Below, one piece after another: positions 1-11,556 of a stretch of DNA of 64,000 bases. How positions within the stretch are numbered: position 1 is the first letter of the stretch; each line of letters starts with the position of its first letter. Source of the stretch: Oreohelix idahoensis. Its lineage: Eukaryota; Mollusca; Gastropoda; Stylommatophora; Oreohelicidae. A program made the position numbers and the translations under genes. Location: positions 845,001 to 909,000 of the forward strand of contig JAMPIV010000595.1 in NCBI GenBank assembly GCA_024509875.1, in the 5' to 3' direction. A model generated the notes under the pieces. The model saw nothing but the letters and a program-made list of their open reading frames with translations, had not been told where the DNA came from and did not search any database.

Positions 1-227
1 TGGCGTCGTTGTTCCACTTTCCCCGGGGTAAATCTGAGCTATCCGATTGGTCAGGGGAAATCACCCAATTATTAGAAATGGCGTGTAGAAGCGACTCTAC
101 CCTAAATATGTGACACTATTTATTATTTTCTGTTTCTCATAAAATATAAAATTATGGGGTGGTCTGTGCTTCCTCTGTCTTGTAAGAATATAGTCTGTTT
201 CCAAAGGAACAACTATGTACACGGCCA
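1..227 (-). repeat. 3' LTR (at least part) of element 1
   Basis: Positions 1-227 match 12500-12726. The shared sequence stops after GGCCA, where the two flanks diverge. On the sense (minus) strand the repeat starts TGGCCGTG, holds an A/T-rich stretch resembling a TATA region, and has AATAAA-like motifs. If the LTR really starts at TGG (position 1), it is only 227 bp. If the primer-binding-like sites near 11600-11660 are real, the LTR is about 1.05 kb and most of this copy lies left of the window. Confidence 0.8.
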
Positions 228-3200
228 CATATAGATCCCGGGGCTCCGCAAATGTATCCCGTAGGGAGACATTTGAGTACTATCAATAACAAAAATCCAT
301 CCCCAAAAATTTCTAAGTTCAAAAAAATTTTTCAGAAAAATTTAAAGTTCAAAAATTTTTCTAAGTCCAAAAAATATTTCCAAAAAATTTAATTTAATTC
401 CTATACTGGGGTCCTATGTCTATATGAGGTCGTCTGCTATGTAAAAAAAAACTAGTAGTGGACATCAACTTCAAAAAGTGTAACTTATTCATCACATCAT
501 AATATTTTTCACCAAATTTACAAATTGGCAACACTGCCCAACAAAATCTGCAAAACACTCATAAGGTCATCACTAAAAAAAATGTGACGAGTGGCAACAC
601 TGGGGAATGAACAATAAACTATCTTATTTGCAGAACTTGGCTGGATTATCATAATCTATTACATTTCATTCAAAAATATAGTTGATTACATTCTCTTGGA
701 TGTGGTAGGGGTGTTATCTCTTTTCTGTACTGTTATTTGCTCCATATTAAAAGCCTGCAAGTACTAAAAAAAAAATCTTTTTTTTTTTTTTTTTTTCTGG
801 CGTACTTATTTATTCTATTTCCCAAGTACTCTGCAATATTCCAAGAAATGTCCAAAATCTCTAATTCCTATGGTAATGGCAATCCACTTTCATAGAATAG
901 CCAATGTTTTCATGGGTACTCATCATCTTCTTCTTCTTTTTTTTTTTTTTTTAGTGAATGAGCCACTTGCTCATTATTACATGTAGAAAACATCTCTAAA
1001 CATAATATGCATATTTATCAGACGATAATACGACCAGCATCATTTTTTATAAGTAATCATTTTTCACAATAAAAGCATTAAAACCTCATGGCTTATCCTT
1101 ATTTATCTATCTGAATGTTTCCTTGTTATAGACATTTTCTAAATGGTAAGTGTATAAATTCGTTCTAAGTCCGTCACTGTAGAAAATGTTCTATATTACA
1201 TTTTTTTTTTTTTTTTTTTTTTTTCAAAATATGTGATGTTTGTTTCCAATATCCGTACGTCTGGTGGTGATCCTGTCCATTAGTCAGTTATTTCTAATCA
1301 TTCCTTCTTTTCTGTCAACACAGTATTTTTTTTTTCTGTGAACTCTTTCCTAGCAATATTATTATATATATATATATATTTTTATAATTTTTTTTTTTTT
1401 TAAAGATCTTCTTTGACTTGCCATACATCAATTTTCAAACATCTAATTATTCAGCAACCAACAGACGAATGTGTTACTATCATATTATGAAATATAAGGG
1501 AAAAGAAAAATATAGTTTCCAAATCATCATGAATTTTCTACATTGGGTTCCGTATTACTTTATTTTCTCTTTTAAGACAACTGCTTATACTCTTGACAAT
1601 ATGTATCCATGTTGTCACTCTCGAGGCATCCTTGTATACAATTTATATTTGTCTCTTTTTTTTTTTTTTTTTCATAACACCAATGTATCATTTATGGTGT
1701 TCCAATATCATTGTATCTATTCTAGTCCTCCTGTTATCTTGAGAATTCATCCTTAGTAACTCCCTATGTACCTTATCTAGCAATACCTTTATGCAAAACA
1801 CATCAAACAATTATTTATGGAACTATCAACTGAGATGTAAGAACTTTTGACAATATGAGATGAAAAAAATTTTGGGGTCATCACTCAAAAAAAAAAAATG
1901 TGACATAGAAAGGAAGAAAATAATCAATTGATCGTGAGGAATCTACAATATTCTCGTAAGACAAAGTTCCTGGCACTCTGACTACTATTTATCCATATTA
2001 TTTCTGGTTATCCTTGCATACAGTGTACCATTTCCATTTTCTTTATAAGTCCAATTCCTCGCTCATGGTGCTCCAATATTTAAAATGTGGATCCTTCCTA
2101 TTCCTCTTATTCTGTACTGGAAATATATCCTTATTAATTGTCCATGTACTATATTTGCGAATATTTATCATCAATATATCAACTAATCATTTATAGAACT
2201 ATTAACATAAATGTCTAGACTTTACCAAAACATGAACAAAAACATGTCTTTTTACATATGTGCAAAATTTCGACACCAACTCTGCCTTCGCTGGTCGAGG
2301 GTTAGTCAGAGTTATGTGGTGCCTGTAACATCCGCTGACTACAGCCAGATGGGTGACTTATGGTACTTATAATTCAAAAATCTCATCCGTCAGTTATCTT
2401 AAGTGTGGGGCGGGGGTCTATTTCATGGTGTCCTTGACCAAGTTTGCTGCATTTCTAATCTAGATATTTTTTTTTTTTTTTTTCATAGTATCTCCATGAT
2501 ATATCTGTGACATGTCTGTCCTTGGGATAACATTATTTTTTTTTTTTTTTATCCAATATCCTCGGGGTGAGCAAATCTCAGTGTGTCCACTTTCATCAAT
2601 CATTTATTTATTTTCTCTCCTGTAATTCTGGGTATGTTATGAGTATTTTAAATTGTCAATTTATTCCAACTATCTTACAACATTCTGTAATTCGTGATAA
2701 GGAATAGTCATTTGTTATACAACAATGTTCATATTACAAAGGCAATAAGCAAAAATCAAAGAGATATCTTCTCCAAAATGCGGATGCATCTCTATTTCCT
2801 TTACCTCTGGGCGTAGCAATTATTCAGTCATTATTTTTTTTCTCCATTATTTAATCTCCATTTTGTGTCCTTAGTACCTGTGGTTCCATGGGATTATCAT
2901 AATTCATTTGTGTCTCTTGTCTACTGATAATCCTTCAATAATGACTTCAAATATGGTCCTCATATGTGCAACAATCATCTGCTCTGATTTGTTCCATGGT
3001 ATTCATCAAATATTCTATTATATCCTTGTCTTATCTCGTAACCACGAAAGACTAAGATTATTCCTCCTCCAATGTTAATGTGGGGGATTTTGTGCATAAA
3101 CATTACAACAAAATCTCAGCTGTGACAACATAAAGTTTCACCTTAATCTAAAATGTCATCTTCATCATACATAACCTGTTGCTTCTTCATCTCATGTGTC

Positions 3201-4813
3201 ATTAGTGGTTATCATGCGGTAATGGGGTATTTCATTTGCTAGGTCAGCATGTGCAAATGCTATTTCTTTAACATGGGCAAAGGCATCATCAACAAATAGG
3301 TGCAATTTGTTCAATCTGGGGTTAGCATATACTAATGCTCTCAAGGGATTGTTCATTTGCAGAAAATCAGCATGCACAAATGTCATTGGGGTACTTGTGA
3401 TATCAACAAAATATTGTTGGAATATCAGGGATCAAGCTGGTGGGGGTATGAGTGGCATAGGGTGATTTATTTATTTTCTTCTTCATCTGCTACCCTCAGG
3501 GCAGTCAATGTTTTACAATATTGTCTTATCATCATCAAAATGTGTGTGGGTGGCATATAAACATATAGCATCTTATATGAAAAACATGTTAGTTGTTTTT
3601 TTCTTTTATTTCTTTTCTGTTTTCTTGTTATTCCTTTTTTTTTTTCTTTTTTTACATTTTTTTTTTTTTTTTTTTACATTTCATTTTCTTTTTTTCCTTT
3701 TCTTTTTTTTTTTTTTTTTTTTTTTTGTGATTTCTTTTCTGTTTGTATCACAAGTACTAAAGAATGATAAAAATCAATTCACTAAACACTAGATATTCTA
3801 ATAGTAAATCCTAACCAATAGGGTTGCAAGTAATAGTTTAGGTTAGAATAGAAGGAATGTTGTAGCAGTGTCTGTTGTCAATAAGTGGCGAGGAAAGGGT
3901 ACATCAAGGATCTCCTGATTACAACATGATTGTAATTCCAAGGAATGAATATGATTGGGATTTTAAAAAATCACAAGTCTAGAATGTCGTCTCAATATAG
4001 TGGAAAGGAAAAATAGTAAGTTAAAGATGTTGTAACAGTGGAGTGAAGAAAATCTTACTATAGAGAGTCAAGGTTGGGATATGGAATCTCTTTAGGAGAA
4101 TGTTTAAAATTCTTGACAGTACTAATATACATCTGGGTCTAAAATAATAATGTACATTTGAAAATAAATAATCCTGTGGAGAAAAATAGCATAACCTACA
4201 ATACTAGTTTTGGGTATGAATTATGTGCTGTTAAGAGATGTCATAGTAGGAACAGTATGATTGATCAAGGTGGCAGATATCAAGGAGTTTAGCATAATAT
4301 AGATCAAAGAAATATTAGTATGAGGTAAGAAAAAAAAAACTACTGGTGTAAAGTGTCTGCATGAAAATGCTGGTGAATGGAGCGTGGAATATGATCAGTT
4401 ACAAAAGTGGAGATGAATGTTACAACAGAATAGTGTGACACATGTGTTATAGGTAAAGTTGTGTAGCATTCTAAATATTAAGAAAATGTATGTAACTAAA
4501 TAAGGGTGTCTGTAAACTCGTAACACCGTGTGTTATCAATTGTTTTAACATTTTTATTTCACAATTATGCTATCTAAAGAAAATCCTCCGTGTGCTGGTC
4601 TTGATTTCTTTCTGGGCATCAGTATTCTAAGGCTGGAAAAAATAACTTTCTCAGTGAGGCTTTGACATCTTAGTCTGTAAGCAAGTCATTTGAACTGTCA
4701 AAAACTGAAAATAGAGTACATGGGGAGAGTTAGTACATTGTTAAAAAGGTTTGTTCACATATGCGTTGACCGTGTTCGGATTTGCGAACATATAAAACAC
4801 CTGGGCGTGTTTT
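228..4813 (-). other. long non-coding A-rich 3' region of element 1
   Basis: There is no convincing protein-coding sequence here. On the plus strand the region contains many pure T runs (about 778-796, 939-952, 1200-1224, 1389-1401, 1658-1672, 2467-2483, 2537-2550 and a T-dominated tract at 3598-3726). On the element's sense strand these are poly(A) tracts. Short open frames here are rich in F, L, I and Y because of the T runs and are not credible genes. No obvious polypurine tract is seen directly beside the left LTR. Confidence 0.6.
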
Positions 4814-5850
4814 TCAGAACAGCTTCGCTAGTTCCTTCACCATCTCTAACCTTGCAATGTCCCGACTGCTTAGGCGAGCATCATACTGAGTAGCAGTGGT
4901 GACGGGTGTGATAGGCGACGACACTGCATTTGCTGATTGTTGGGACACTGAGGACATTGACGAATGCGGTGATGGCTTAACATCATTTGATTGCGGTGAT
5001 GGTTTTACTGTGGTTAGGGTTTGTATGGCTGGAACATCTGTTGGTTTTGAGGCAGGTATATGTTTCGCCTTGATTTTTCTTCTGACCTGGTTGTGCTGAA
5101 CGTTAGCACTGGTTACAATGGGCACAGTAATTTGCACACTGTTGTTTTTGACTAGTTGAGATGAGGCTAACACTTCTCGGCTTGGTTTTGGAACATGATT
5201 GCGTTCTTCAGAATCTTTCGTCTGATATAGTTGTGCTGTATACGCGGAATTTTGTTGCTAGGGATTGAGTCATCAGATTCTGTTTTATAGGCGCGTTTGA
5301 CGCTGGAGCTGACTGGTACAAATAATGTACTATCCGCATCACTGGTTTCAATGGAACTAGCTGTATCAATGTCTGTTTCTTGTTGGTATAATTCTACCAT
5401 TTTTCTGTCATTATGTTCGTTGGGGTCTGACAAAGCTGTGCTGGGGTTGACACTGTCTTCTCTCATGTCTTGTTCTGTTTCGTCTCCATAAAGATCGCTG
5501 GTATATGGTTCAACAATCTGCTTGGGTATAGTTTCTTCAGGATCTGATTGTTTTGAACGAGCAATCTTGTTCTTGTGGTATAGCAGTGTTTGGTTTTCAC
5601 TAGTGTTAAAACTAGAACTGCCTGAACTGGGGGGTGTGATAGGTATCAGCTGACGATTTATCACTGCGGGAGTAAGTTTGAGTGTGGATATAAGGTGTTT
5701 TCGTGTTGTCATCGTGTGACGTCTGTGGCATGATTTCTTCATTTCTAATGCGCAGGTCTCTGTCTTGTAGTCTATTACGTAATTCAAGTGGTGGGATATC
5801 TTCTTCGCTTTCGGACGAGTCTCGTTGTTGTCTTGCTCGATGTATTTCAT
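4814..5850 (-). pseudogene. possible third ORF or extended Pol tail of element 1, two frames
   Basis: Two minus-strand open frames follow pol directly: 5850-5167 (227 codons, its first part overlapping the end of pol in another frame) and one ending at 4814 that is open through and upstream of 5173. Their compositions match each other and the end of Pol: rich in S, T, P, D and E with basic patches and no hydrophobic segment. They could be one disordered C-terminal extension of Pol or an accessory protein, now in separate frames because of small indels or recoding near 5612-5640 and near 5170. There is no signal peptide, membrane anchor or cysteine pattern, so nothing supports an envelope protein. 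I do not recognise a family. Confidence 0.4.
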
Positions 5851-8800
5851 CTGTGGGTGGTCTGGGTATGTGGTCGTCTTGGTAAAATTCAGAGTCTGTC
5901 GTCTCTGACTCTGATATGTCAGACGAATCTGTGCTGGATGGATTATAATTTAGGGTGGCTTTTCTGACTGGTCTTGTATTTGTCGTCAGAGGCGGAATGG
6001 GCCGGTGATTATCAATTTTTATTTGTTTTACGTGAGCTTTTGTTTGGTGTTGTTTCTCTTCATTCCAAATAATGAAGTTTACAGGCGTAGTTTGTTTCAT
6101 GATTTTGTAGCCATCTAACCATCGGTCATCGAATTTTGAACTGCGTACATGTTTCTTGTAGTATACTCTGTCTCCTATTTTGTACGTTGGTAGCTTGGCT
6201 GATTTATCATGTTGTTTCTGTTTCTTGTGAAATGCCTTCTGCGTATTTCGTTGTGCAATCTGGTGAGCTTTATACTTTTCTTGAAGGATTATTTCGATGG
6301 GGTCTTCTCCCATGTATTTTCTTTGTGGGCGAAGTAGGTTGTCTAACGGAAAGTTTGGTTCTCTTCCGTATAGCATGAGAAAGGGTGACATTCCTGTGGT
6401 ATCGTTCACGTTTACTCGGATGGCTTCAAGAGCTTGGTTAATGTATAGGTCCCAGTATTGGTGGTTCCCCTTGATATATTTGCTAATAATATCATGTAGG
6501 GTGGCGTGCATGCGTTCATTTCTGCCATTTGCATTTGGGCAATAATAAGTGGTTGTAGTATGCTCAATATTCAGCTGGTGTAAGGTGGCTTTAAATGGGT
6601 TACCTATAAACTGTTTACCGTTGTCTGAAATGATTCGTTTTGGACAGCCATGCCTGGGAATGAATTCTTGTAAAAAAATTTGCGTGATGGACTGCGATGT
6701 GGCATCACTGAGTGGGTAACTTTCTGGCCAAACAGAGTATTGGTCAACTATGTGCAGGAGGTATTTGTTGCCTGATTGGGTGAGTGGGTAAGGACCTGAT
6801 AAGTCAATGCTCACTGTTTGCATGGGGTAATGGGAAGGTTGCATTTCTTGAAGGGGAATTAAATGTGGCTTCATGTTTCTCAATTTACATGTTCTACAGG
6901 TGGCTACATATTCTGTAATGTCCTTGTAGAAAGTTTGCCAATAATACCTTTTCTTTATGACATCAATTGTTTTGTCTCTTCCCATGTGCCCGTTGTTATC
7001 ATGAAACTGTAGCAATACTTCTGGGACTAGATGTGCTGGAATGACTTTTCTTAGTGTCCCTTCTTGTTTCTGATCAATATAGTATAGAATTCCATCCGTT
7101 GGGTGTACTGTAAAATCTTTACTTTTTGTTGGGTTTTCTTTCACGTATGTGAGCAGCTTGACAATTTCTGCATCTTTCGCTTGTTCTACTCTCATGTCAA
7201 ACATATCTTGGCTTTCTTCTTCTACTTGAGTGGCGGAATCTGAGGTACTTCTTCGACTTGATGAAGTAATTTCATTAATTTCTTTAGCATTATCGTCAAT
7301 CTCTGAGGATGTGCCATCATTTTTGACTCTATTTGTTTTCACTTCAGTTTCATCATCATATTTAATCCTGGATAAGAGGTCTGCACAGGTGTTCATTTCG
7401 CCTGGGATATGTTCGATAGTGGTGTCGTAGGACTGTAAATTCATTGCCCATGTCTGTAACTTCTTTGGCTGTTCTTGTGTTTTGGTGAGCCAGTTAACCA
7501 AAGGTTGATGATCAGTTCTTATAATGAGTTTAGTTCCTCTGACGTAAAAGTCAAACTTTTGTACTGCATAGTGAATAGCATATGCTTCTTTCTCAGTGGT
7601 GGTCCACCGTTTTTGTGACTTTGACAATGCGTGGGATAGGAATGCAATGGGTTTCTCATTTGGAATGTTTGGTAGGATGGGTGTTTCATCTTCTAGTACA
7701 GGTTGGACCAAACAAGCACCAATTGCGTTATCTGAGGCATCGGCGTATAGTATCATGGGCTGAGAAATATCTGGATGTCCAAGCAGTGGGATGGTGGTTA
7801 GGGCATTTTTTAGATACTCAAAGGATCTCTGGCAGTCTTCTGTCCATTTGAAACGTGCATACTTGCGGGTAAGGGCTATCAAAGGCTCTGCTGCTCTGGA
7901 GAAATTGATGATGTGGCGCCTATAGTACCCTATTGTACCAATAAATGAGCGTGTTTGTCTCACCGTCTTGGGGCTAGGCATTTCTCTTATGGCTTTGACT
8001 TTATCTTCATCAGGTCTGACGCCATGTCTATTGATGACAAAGCCTAAATATTTTGTTTCTGTCTTTAGAAACTCACACTTCGACAGTTTTAACTTTATTT
8101 GGTGATGCCTGAGTCTATCAAACACTGTTTCAACCTTGCGGAGGTGGTCTTCCATCGTGCCTGCGGTATGTATCAGGATATCGTCTATGTATGCCAGGGC
8201 AAATGGATGTAGACCCTTTAACACTTCATCCATGAGTGACATATATGTTGCTGGAGATCCTTTTAGACCAAATGGCATAACATTCCAAAAAAAGCTTCCC
8301 ATATGTGAACAGAATGTGGATTTCTGTTTTGCCTCAGGTGTCATGGGGATGCACCAAAAGCCTGACCTTGCATCAAGTGTGGTAAAGTATGTAGACTTTC
8401 CTAACGTCGCAAGTAGATCGTCTATCCTGGGGAGGGGGTAGGAAATGACTTTTGTGATTTTGTTAAGGGCACGGTAGTCGCAGCAAAAGCGACTGGAGCC
8501 GTCTTTCTTTGTTACGATCACTATGGGTGAGGACCATTGGGAACGGGATCTTTCGATGATTCCTGCCTGTAGCATTTCATTTATAGACCTTTCCACGAGT
8601 TCTCTGTTTTTCAAGGGCGTATGATAGGGTTTCATATGTATTGGCTCCTCTGTGGTTGTTTGAATGTCCATTTTGACAGTGTTAGTTCTGCCTAATTCCA
8701 TGTCATTGAGTGCGAATACATCCTGGTGCTTTTCTACAAACGTTTTCAAACGTTGCTTATTATCTTCTGTGGCATTCAGGGTTGCAAGTAACTGAGCTAT

Positions 8801-10402
8801 TCTCTCTCTGTATTTATGATCTGCTATGATATCTCTGGTCTGTCTTGATGCCTCCGTTTCATTCCCATAATTTTGGGACATTTTTCTTGCATCTTGTGAA
8901 AATCTCTGCTCCTGGTATGTGGCTTTCTTTTGCGTAGTTCTTTGCCGTTCATTGGGCTGTGCTTGGTACTGTCTCCTCTGCCATGTACTGTGTGCATTTC
9001 CATTTGTCACTGCATTTACTGTATATTCATTTCTTATTATATTTCTGGGGTAGTCGTTGTTGTGCCATTTTTTCTGATTATTTCTGCCGTAACTGCGCTT
9101 ATCCGCGTACGTTACTGTATTTCTTCTGTTTGTGCTATAGGGCTGTCTTCTTTCCCTGGGCGAAAATTTTTCATTCTTTCTGTTTCCAACTTTGCTGCTA
9201 TAGTATCCTCCTGTGGTATAGTCATATAAGAATTCTTCCTTTTCTTCGGAAATTTCAATTGGTTTTGGGACTTTATCATATCCACCTGTTTTTGAGTTAT
9301 ATTGATACTCCATGGGGCATGTATCACTGTCTTGTCGCTTTGGATATCCTCCTGGCAAGACAATTTCTGTTTCTCTGTTACTCTGTGATATACAGCACTT
9401 CATCTTTTCTCTTGGTGTGCTGGGGCGCAAGAATGAGTAATTATAGTCATTTTCATACTGTGGCCTTTCTCTTCTTATGTATGGACTGGTTCGTTTCTGC
9501 CATCTGGGTAGGGTATGCTGTGGTGTAACATAACTGTGACTGATGTTACTGCCTTTTTCTGCATAAGCCTTATAACTGTTTACTTTCCGTGTACTATGGT
9601 TATTTGTACTGCGATTTCGTGCATTATGTCCAGTGGGAGTGGTTGAGACAATTTGTGGATGGTCTCTATTGGTTTTGGTTTGTCTTATTGTTGACGTATC
9701 CACTTGCGCTACAACTGTGCCTCTTTTTATAGTGGTAGTTTTTCCTGACATATTCAATATCATGATGGGGAAATCTCTGGACTTCGAGACTTCAGCGATT
9801 CCCTCTGTAATTTGCAACAATGGGTCATCAATAATGCTTTCTTCTGCTAGGGGCTGTACTTGAATTGATTGCCCTGGTGTTATGTACTCAGAATTTTTTA
9901 CTCTGCCTTTTGCTATGACCAGGGAGTTTGGAGCCACCGTTATGGGAGCTGTAATCCTTACTAAAGACGCTATGTGGATATCGTCCTGGAGATCTATGTA
10001 CGTATTGTTGACTTTGATTTTGTGGAGGTCATAGTATATTCGAACTTTGTGTTTGTTAAAAAAATCTCTCCCTAGGATAAGATTTCTAGACATTCCTTTA
10101 GTAATGACAAATGGGTGTTCAAAATTTGTTTCGCCTAAGGAAAATTTTAGCCATGCTGTCCCAACTGAATTTAGTCTTTGTCCCGTGACTGAAGCTAGGT
10201 GTGTTTTGGACGGTTGAAATCGTACTAAGTGTTGGATCCTCTTGAACAGCTGGAACCTAATAAGGCTGATGGATGCTCCTGTATCTACCAGTGCCCTATA
10301 TTGTTGGCCCTGTATAGACATGATGCAGGAACTGGGGTCCGGATGTATTTTAGTTCCATCATGCAACATTTCTTCATATTGTATTTTACTGGATGGGCCC
10401 AC
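5612..10402 (-). CDS. pol: Pol polyprotein of element 1 (PR-RT-RH-IN)
   Basis: An uninterrupted frame of 1596 codons encodes the enzymes that copy and integrate the element. Protease: DTGA with the aspartate near residue 40. Residues about 250-540 form an unusual basic linker rich in R, N, Y and Q. Reverse transcriptase follows, with YIDD at about 738-741. RNase H starts with ADAS (D about 888) and has TDHQP and ADLLSR motifs. Integrase has an HHCC zinc finger at about 1134-1173, then D1200, D1260 and E1296; the last two are separated by exactly 35 residues, so the DD35E triad is complete. A basic, then acidic S/D/E-rich tail ends the protein. The frame is -1 relative to gag, and the first codon shown is GTG, so Pol is probably made by ribosomal frameshifting from gag, not by its own start. 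The order places it in Ty3/gypsy (Metaviridae). Confidence 0.93.
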   Translation of the reverse strand: MGPSSKIQYEEMLHDGTKIHPDPSSCIMSIQGQQYRALVDTGASISLIRFQLFKRIQHLVRFQPSKTHLASVTGQRLNSVGTAWLKFSLGETNFEHPFVITKGMSRNLILGRDFFNKHKVRIYYDLHKIKVNNTYIDLQDDIHIASLVRITAPITVAPNSLVIAKGRVKNSEYITPGQSIQVQPLAEESIIDDPLLQITEGIAEVSKSRDFPIMILNMSGKTTTIKRGTVVAQVDTSTIRQTKTNRDHPQIVSTTPTGHNARNRSTNNHSTRKVNSYKAYAEKGSNISHSYVTPQHTLPRWQKRTSPYIRRERPQYENDYNYSFLRPSTPREKMKCCISQSNRETEIVLPGGYPKRQDSDTCPMEYQYNSKTGGYDKVPKPIEISEEKEEFLYDYTTGGYYSSKVGNRKNEKFSPRERRQPYSTNRRNTVTYADKRSYGRNNQKKWHNNDYPRNIIRNEYTVNAVTNGNAHSTWQRRQYQAQPNERQRTTQKKATYQEQRFSQDARKMSQNYGNETEASRQTRDIIADHKYRERIAQLLATLNATEDNKQRLKTFVEKHQDVFALNDMELGRTNTVKMDIQTTTEEPIHMKPYHTPLKNRELVERSINEMLQAGIIERSRSQWSSPIVIVTKKDGSSRFCCDYRALNKITKVISYPLPRIDDLLATLGKSTYFTTLDARSGFWCIPMTPEAKQKSTFCSHMGSFFWNVMPFGLKGSPATYMSLMDEVLKGLHPFALAYIDDILIHTAGTMEDHLRKVETVFDRLRHHQIKLKLSKCEFLKTETKYLGFVINRHGVRPDEDKVKAIREMPSPKTVRQTRSFIGTIGYYRRHIINFSRAAEPLIALTRKYARFKWTEDCQRSFEYLKNALTTIPLLGHPDISQPMILYADASDNAIGACLVQPVLEDETPILPNIPNEKPIAFLSHALSKSQKRWTTTEKEAYAIHYAVQKFDFYVRGTKLIIRTDHQPLVNWLTKTQEQPKKLQTWAMNLQSYDTTIEHIPGEMNTCADLLSRIKYDDETEVKTNRVKNDGTSSEIDDNAKEINEITSSSRRSTSDSATQVEEESQDMFDMRVEQAKDAEIVKLLTYVKENPTKSKDFTVHPTDGILYYIDQKQEGTLRKVIPAHLVPEVLLQFHDNNGHMGRDKTIDVIKKRYYWQTFYKDITEYVATCRTCKLRNMKPHLIPLQEMQPSHYPMQTVSIDLSGPYPLTQSGNKYLLHIVDQYSVWPESYPLSDATSQSITQIFLQEFIPRHGCPKRIISDNGKQFIGNPFKATLHQLNIEHTTTTYYCPNANGRNERMHATLHDIISKYIKGNHQYWDLYINQALEAIRVNVNDTTGMSPFLMLYGREPNFPLDNLLRPQRKYMGEDPIEIILQEKYKAHQIAQRNTQKAFHKKQKQHDKSAKLPTYKIGDRVYYKKHVRSSKFDDRWLDGYKIMKQTTPVNFIIWNEEKQHQTKAHVKQIKIDNHRPIPPLTTNTRPVRKATLNYNPSSTDSSDISESETTDSEFYQDDHIPRPPTDEIHRARQQRDSSESEEDIPPLELRNRLQDRDLRIRNEEIMPQTSHDDNTKTPYIHTQTYSRSDKSSADTYHTPQFRQF

Positions 10403-10479
10403 TTGACAATTTCTGTTCTGTGTTGTTTCTTTTGTTTTGGACCAGTTTCTGTGATTGTTGCCCTCACTAACGGTCCTGT

Positions 10480-11556
10480 TTAGTGAGTGGCGCGGCCGTT
10501 TCCCTGACGCATGAGGGGTTGAGGTGCGCCTCTGGTATACTGATTTCTGGTGTAATCACGTGGGGGTGGTGCGGGTTGTTGTGGTTGGTAACCTCCTCTT
10601 CTGAATGGTGCATGATTGTAATTTGCTCTACAGGACTTGTAACCATGTCCGAGCCTACCGCATGTAAAGCATCCGTTTGTATTGACATTATTGACGTCGT
10701 TTTGCCTCTGTGTGGGGGGTCTATAATTGCGGGGCCTATCATCTCGTTGTCGTGGGCGAGTCCATTGCCTCCTGGTATGGTCAACTTCCATAGGCTCATG
10801 CTCATCATAGTCCCTATATTCTGGTCGGGGTTCCCTACCTGCTCTTTGTTGGAACCTTCGGTGAAGATTTTCCTCCTGTATTGCTGCTTGGATTGTTTCA
10901 GCAATAGTCTTGGTGTCTTTTCTAATAAGATGCCTTCTGATATTTTCCGCTCTAAGGCCATCGGCAAATATCCCCACTAACTGTATTTCTACATCAGGTG
11001 TGGTAGGGATTTCTCCGCAAAATGCCTCTTCTGCCATATTGAGGAATCGATCTCCAAAAAGTTGTACCGATTCATCTCTTTCCTGTTTCATGCTTCTAAG
11101 GACTGACCAAGCATGCATTTTGTCTATGATTTCCCCATATCTCTGGGTGAGCTCTTTTTTTAGGGACTCGTAGGTTTCTGTGGGGTACTGCTGGGACCTC
11201 CTTCTTAAAAAATCAGTCACGTACGAATCAGAACCTAACAGAGCGATTTTCTTTTTCTCTTCATCCGTTGTTGCCTCTGCTAGTGCCGCAAATTTTTCCA
11301 TGTCGGACAACCATCTTCTGAATTTTTTCTTGTTGCCATCGAACGGCTGAACAATGGATCTAACCTGTGTGAATTTCGCGTAGTTGTCATTTTTCTGTAG
11401 GGTTTCAGTAATTTGCCGTAGCGCTATTATTGTTGGTCCTTCCATATTTTGTCTGTCCTGGGGCTGCAGTGGTTGTGTATTTACGGGTTGGTTCTGTGGT
11501 TGTTGTTGTTGTTGTTCCACACCCAGCTGTTGAAAATTTTGTAGTAAATCGTCCAT
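10480..11556 (-). CDS. gag: Gag of element 1
   Basis: A 358-residue protein begins at an ATG (minus strand) and ends in TGA or TAA-type termination just before pol. Residues 10-40 are a glutamine-rich low-complexity segment. A central helical region at about 60-230 resembles the retrotransposon Gag capsid domain (motif near FRRWLSDMEKF and a block ending in QEENLHRR). A CCHC zinc knuckle, CFTCGRLGHGYKSC (C-X2-C-X4-H-X4-C), lies near residues 296-309. The C-terminal tail is rich in R, Q, P and Y and is likely nucleic-acid binding. Gag forms the virus-like particle that packages element RNA in the cytoplasm. No break is visible. Confidence 0.9.
   Translation of the reverse strand: MDDLLQNFQQLGVEQQQQQPQNQPVNTQPLQPQDRQNMEGPTIIALRQITETLQKNDNYAKFTQVRSIVQPFDGNKKKFRRWLSDMEKFAALAEATTDEEKKKIALLGSDSYVTDFLRRRSQQYPTETYESLKKELTQRYGEIIDKMHAWSVLRSMKQERDESVQLFGDRFLNMAEEAFCGEIPTTPDVEIQLVGIFADGLRAENIRRHLIRKDTKTIAETIQAAIQEENLHRRFQQRAGREPRPEYRDYDEHEPMEVDHTRRQWTRPRQRDDRPRNYRPPTQRQNDVNNVNTNGCFTCGRLGHGYKSCRANYNHAPFRRGGYQPQQPAPPPRDYTRNQYTRGAPQPLMRQGNGRATH

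Noticed and set aside
3508..3792. 94-codon phenylalanine-rich membrane-like protein
   Set aside because: It is encoded by T homopolymers in the non-coding part of element 1 and runs opposite to the element's sense strand.
4814..5850. Envelope gene of element 1
   Set aside because: No signal peptide, membrane segment, cleavage site or cysteine pattern; low-complexity polar sequence instead.
8959..9528. 189-codon hydrophobic open frame on the plus strand
   Set aside because: It lies antisense to the basic linker of pol in element 1; its leucine, phenylalanine and cysteine richness is the mirror of R/N/K codons on the coding strand.
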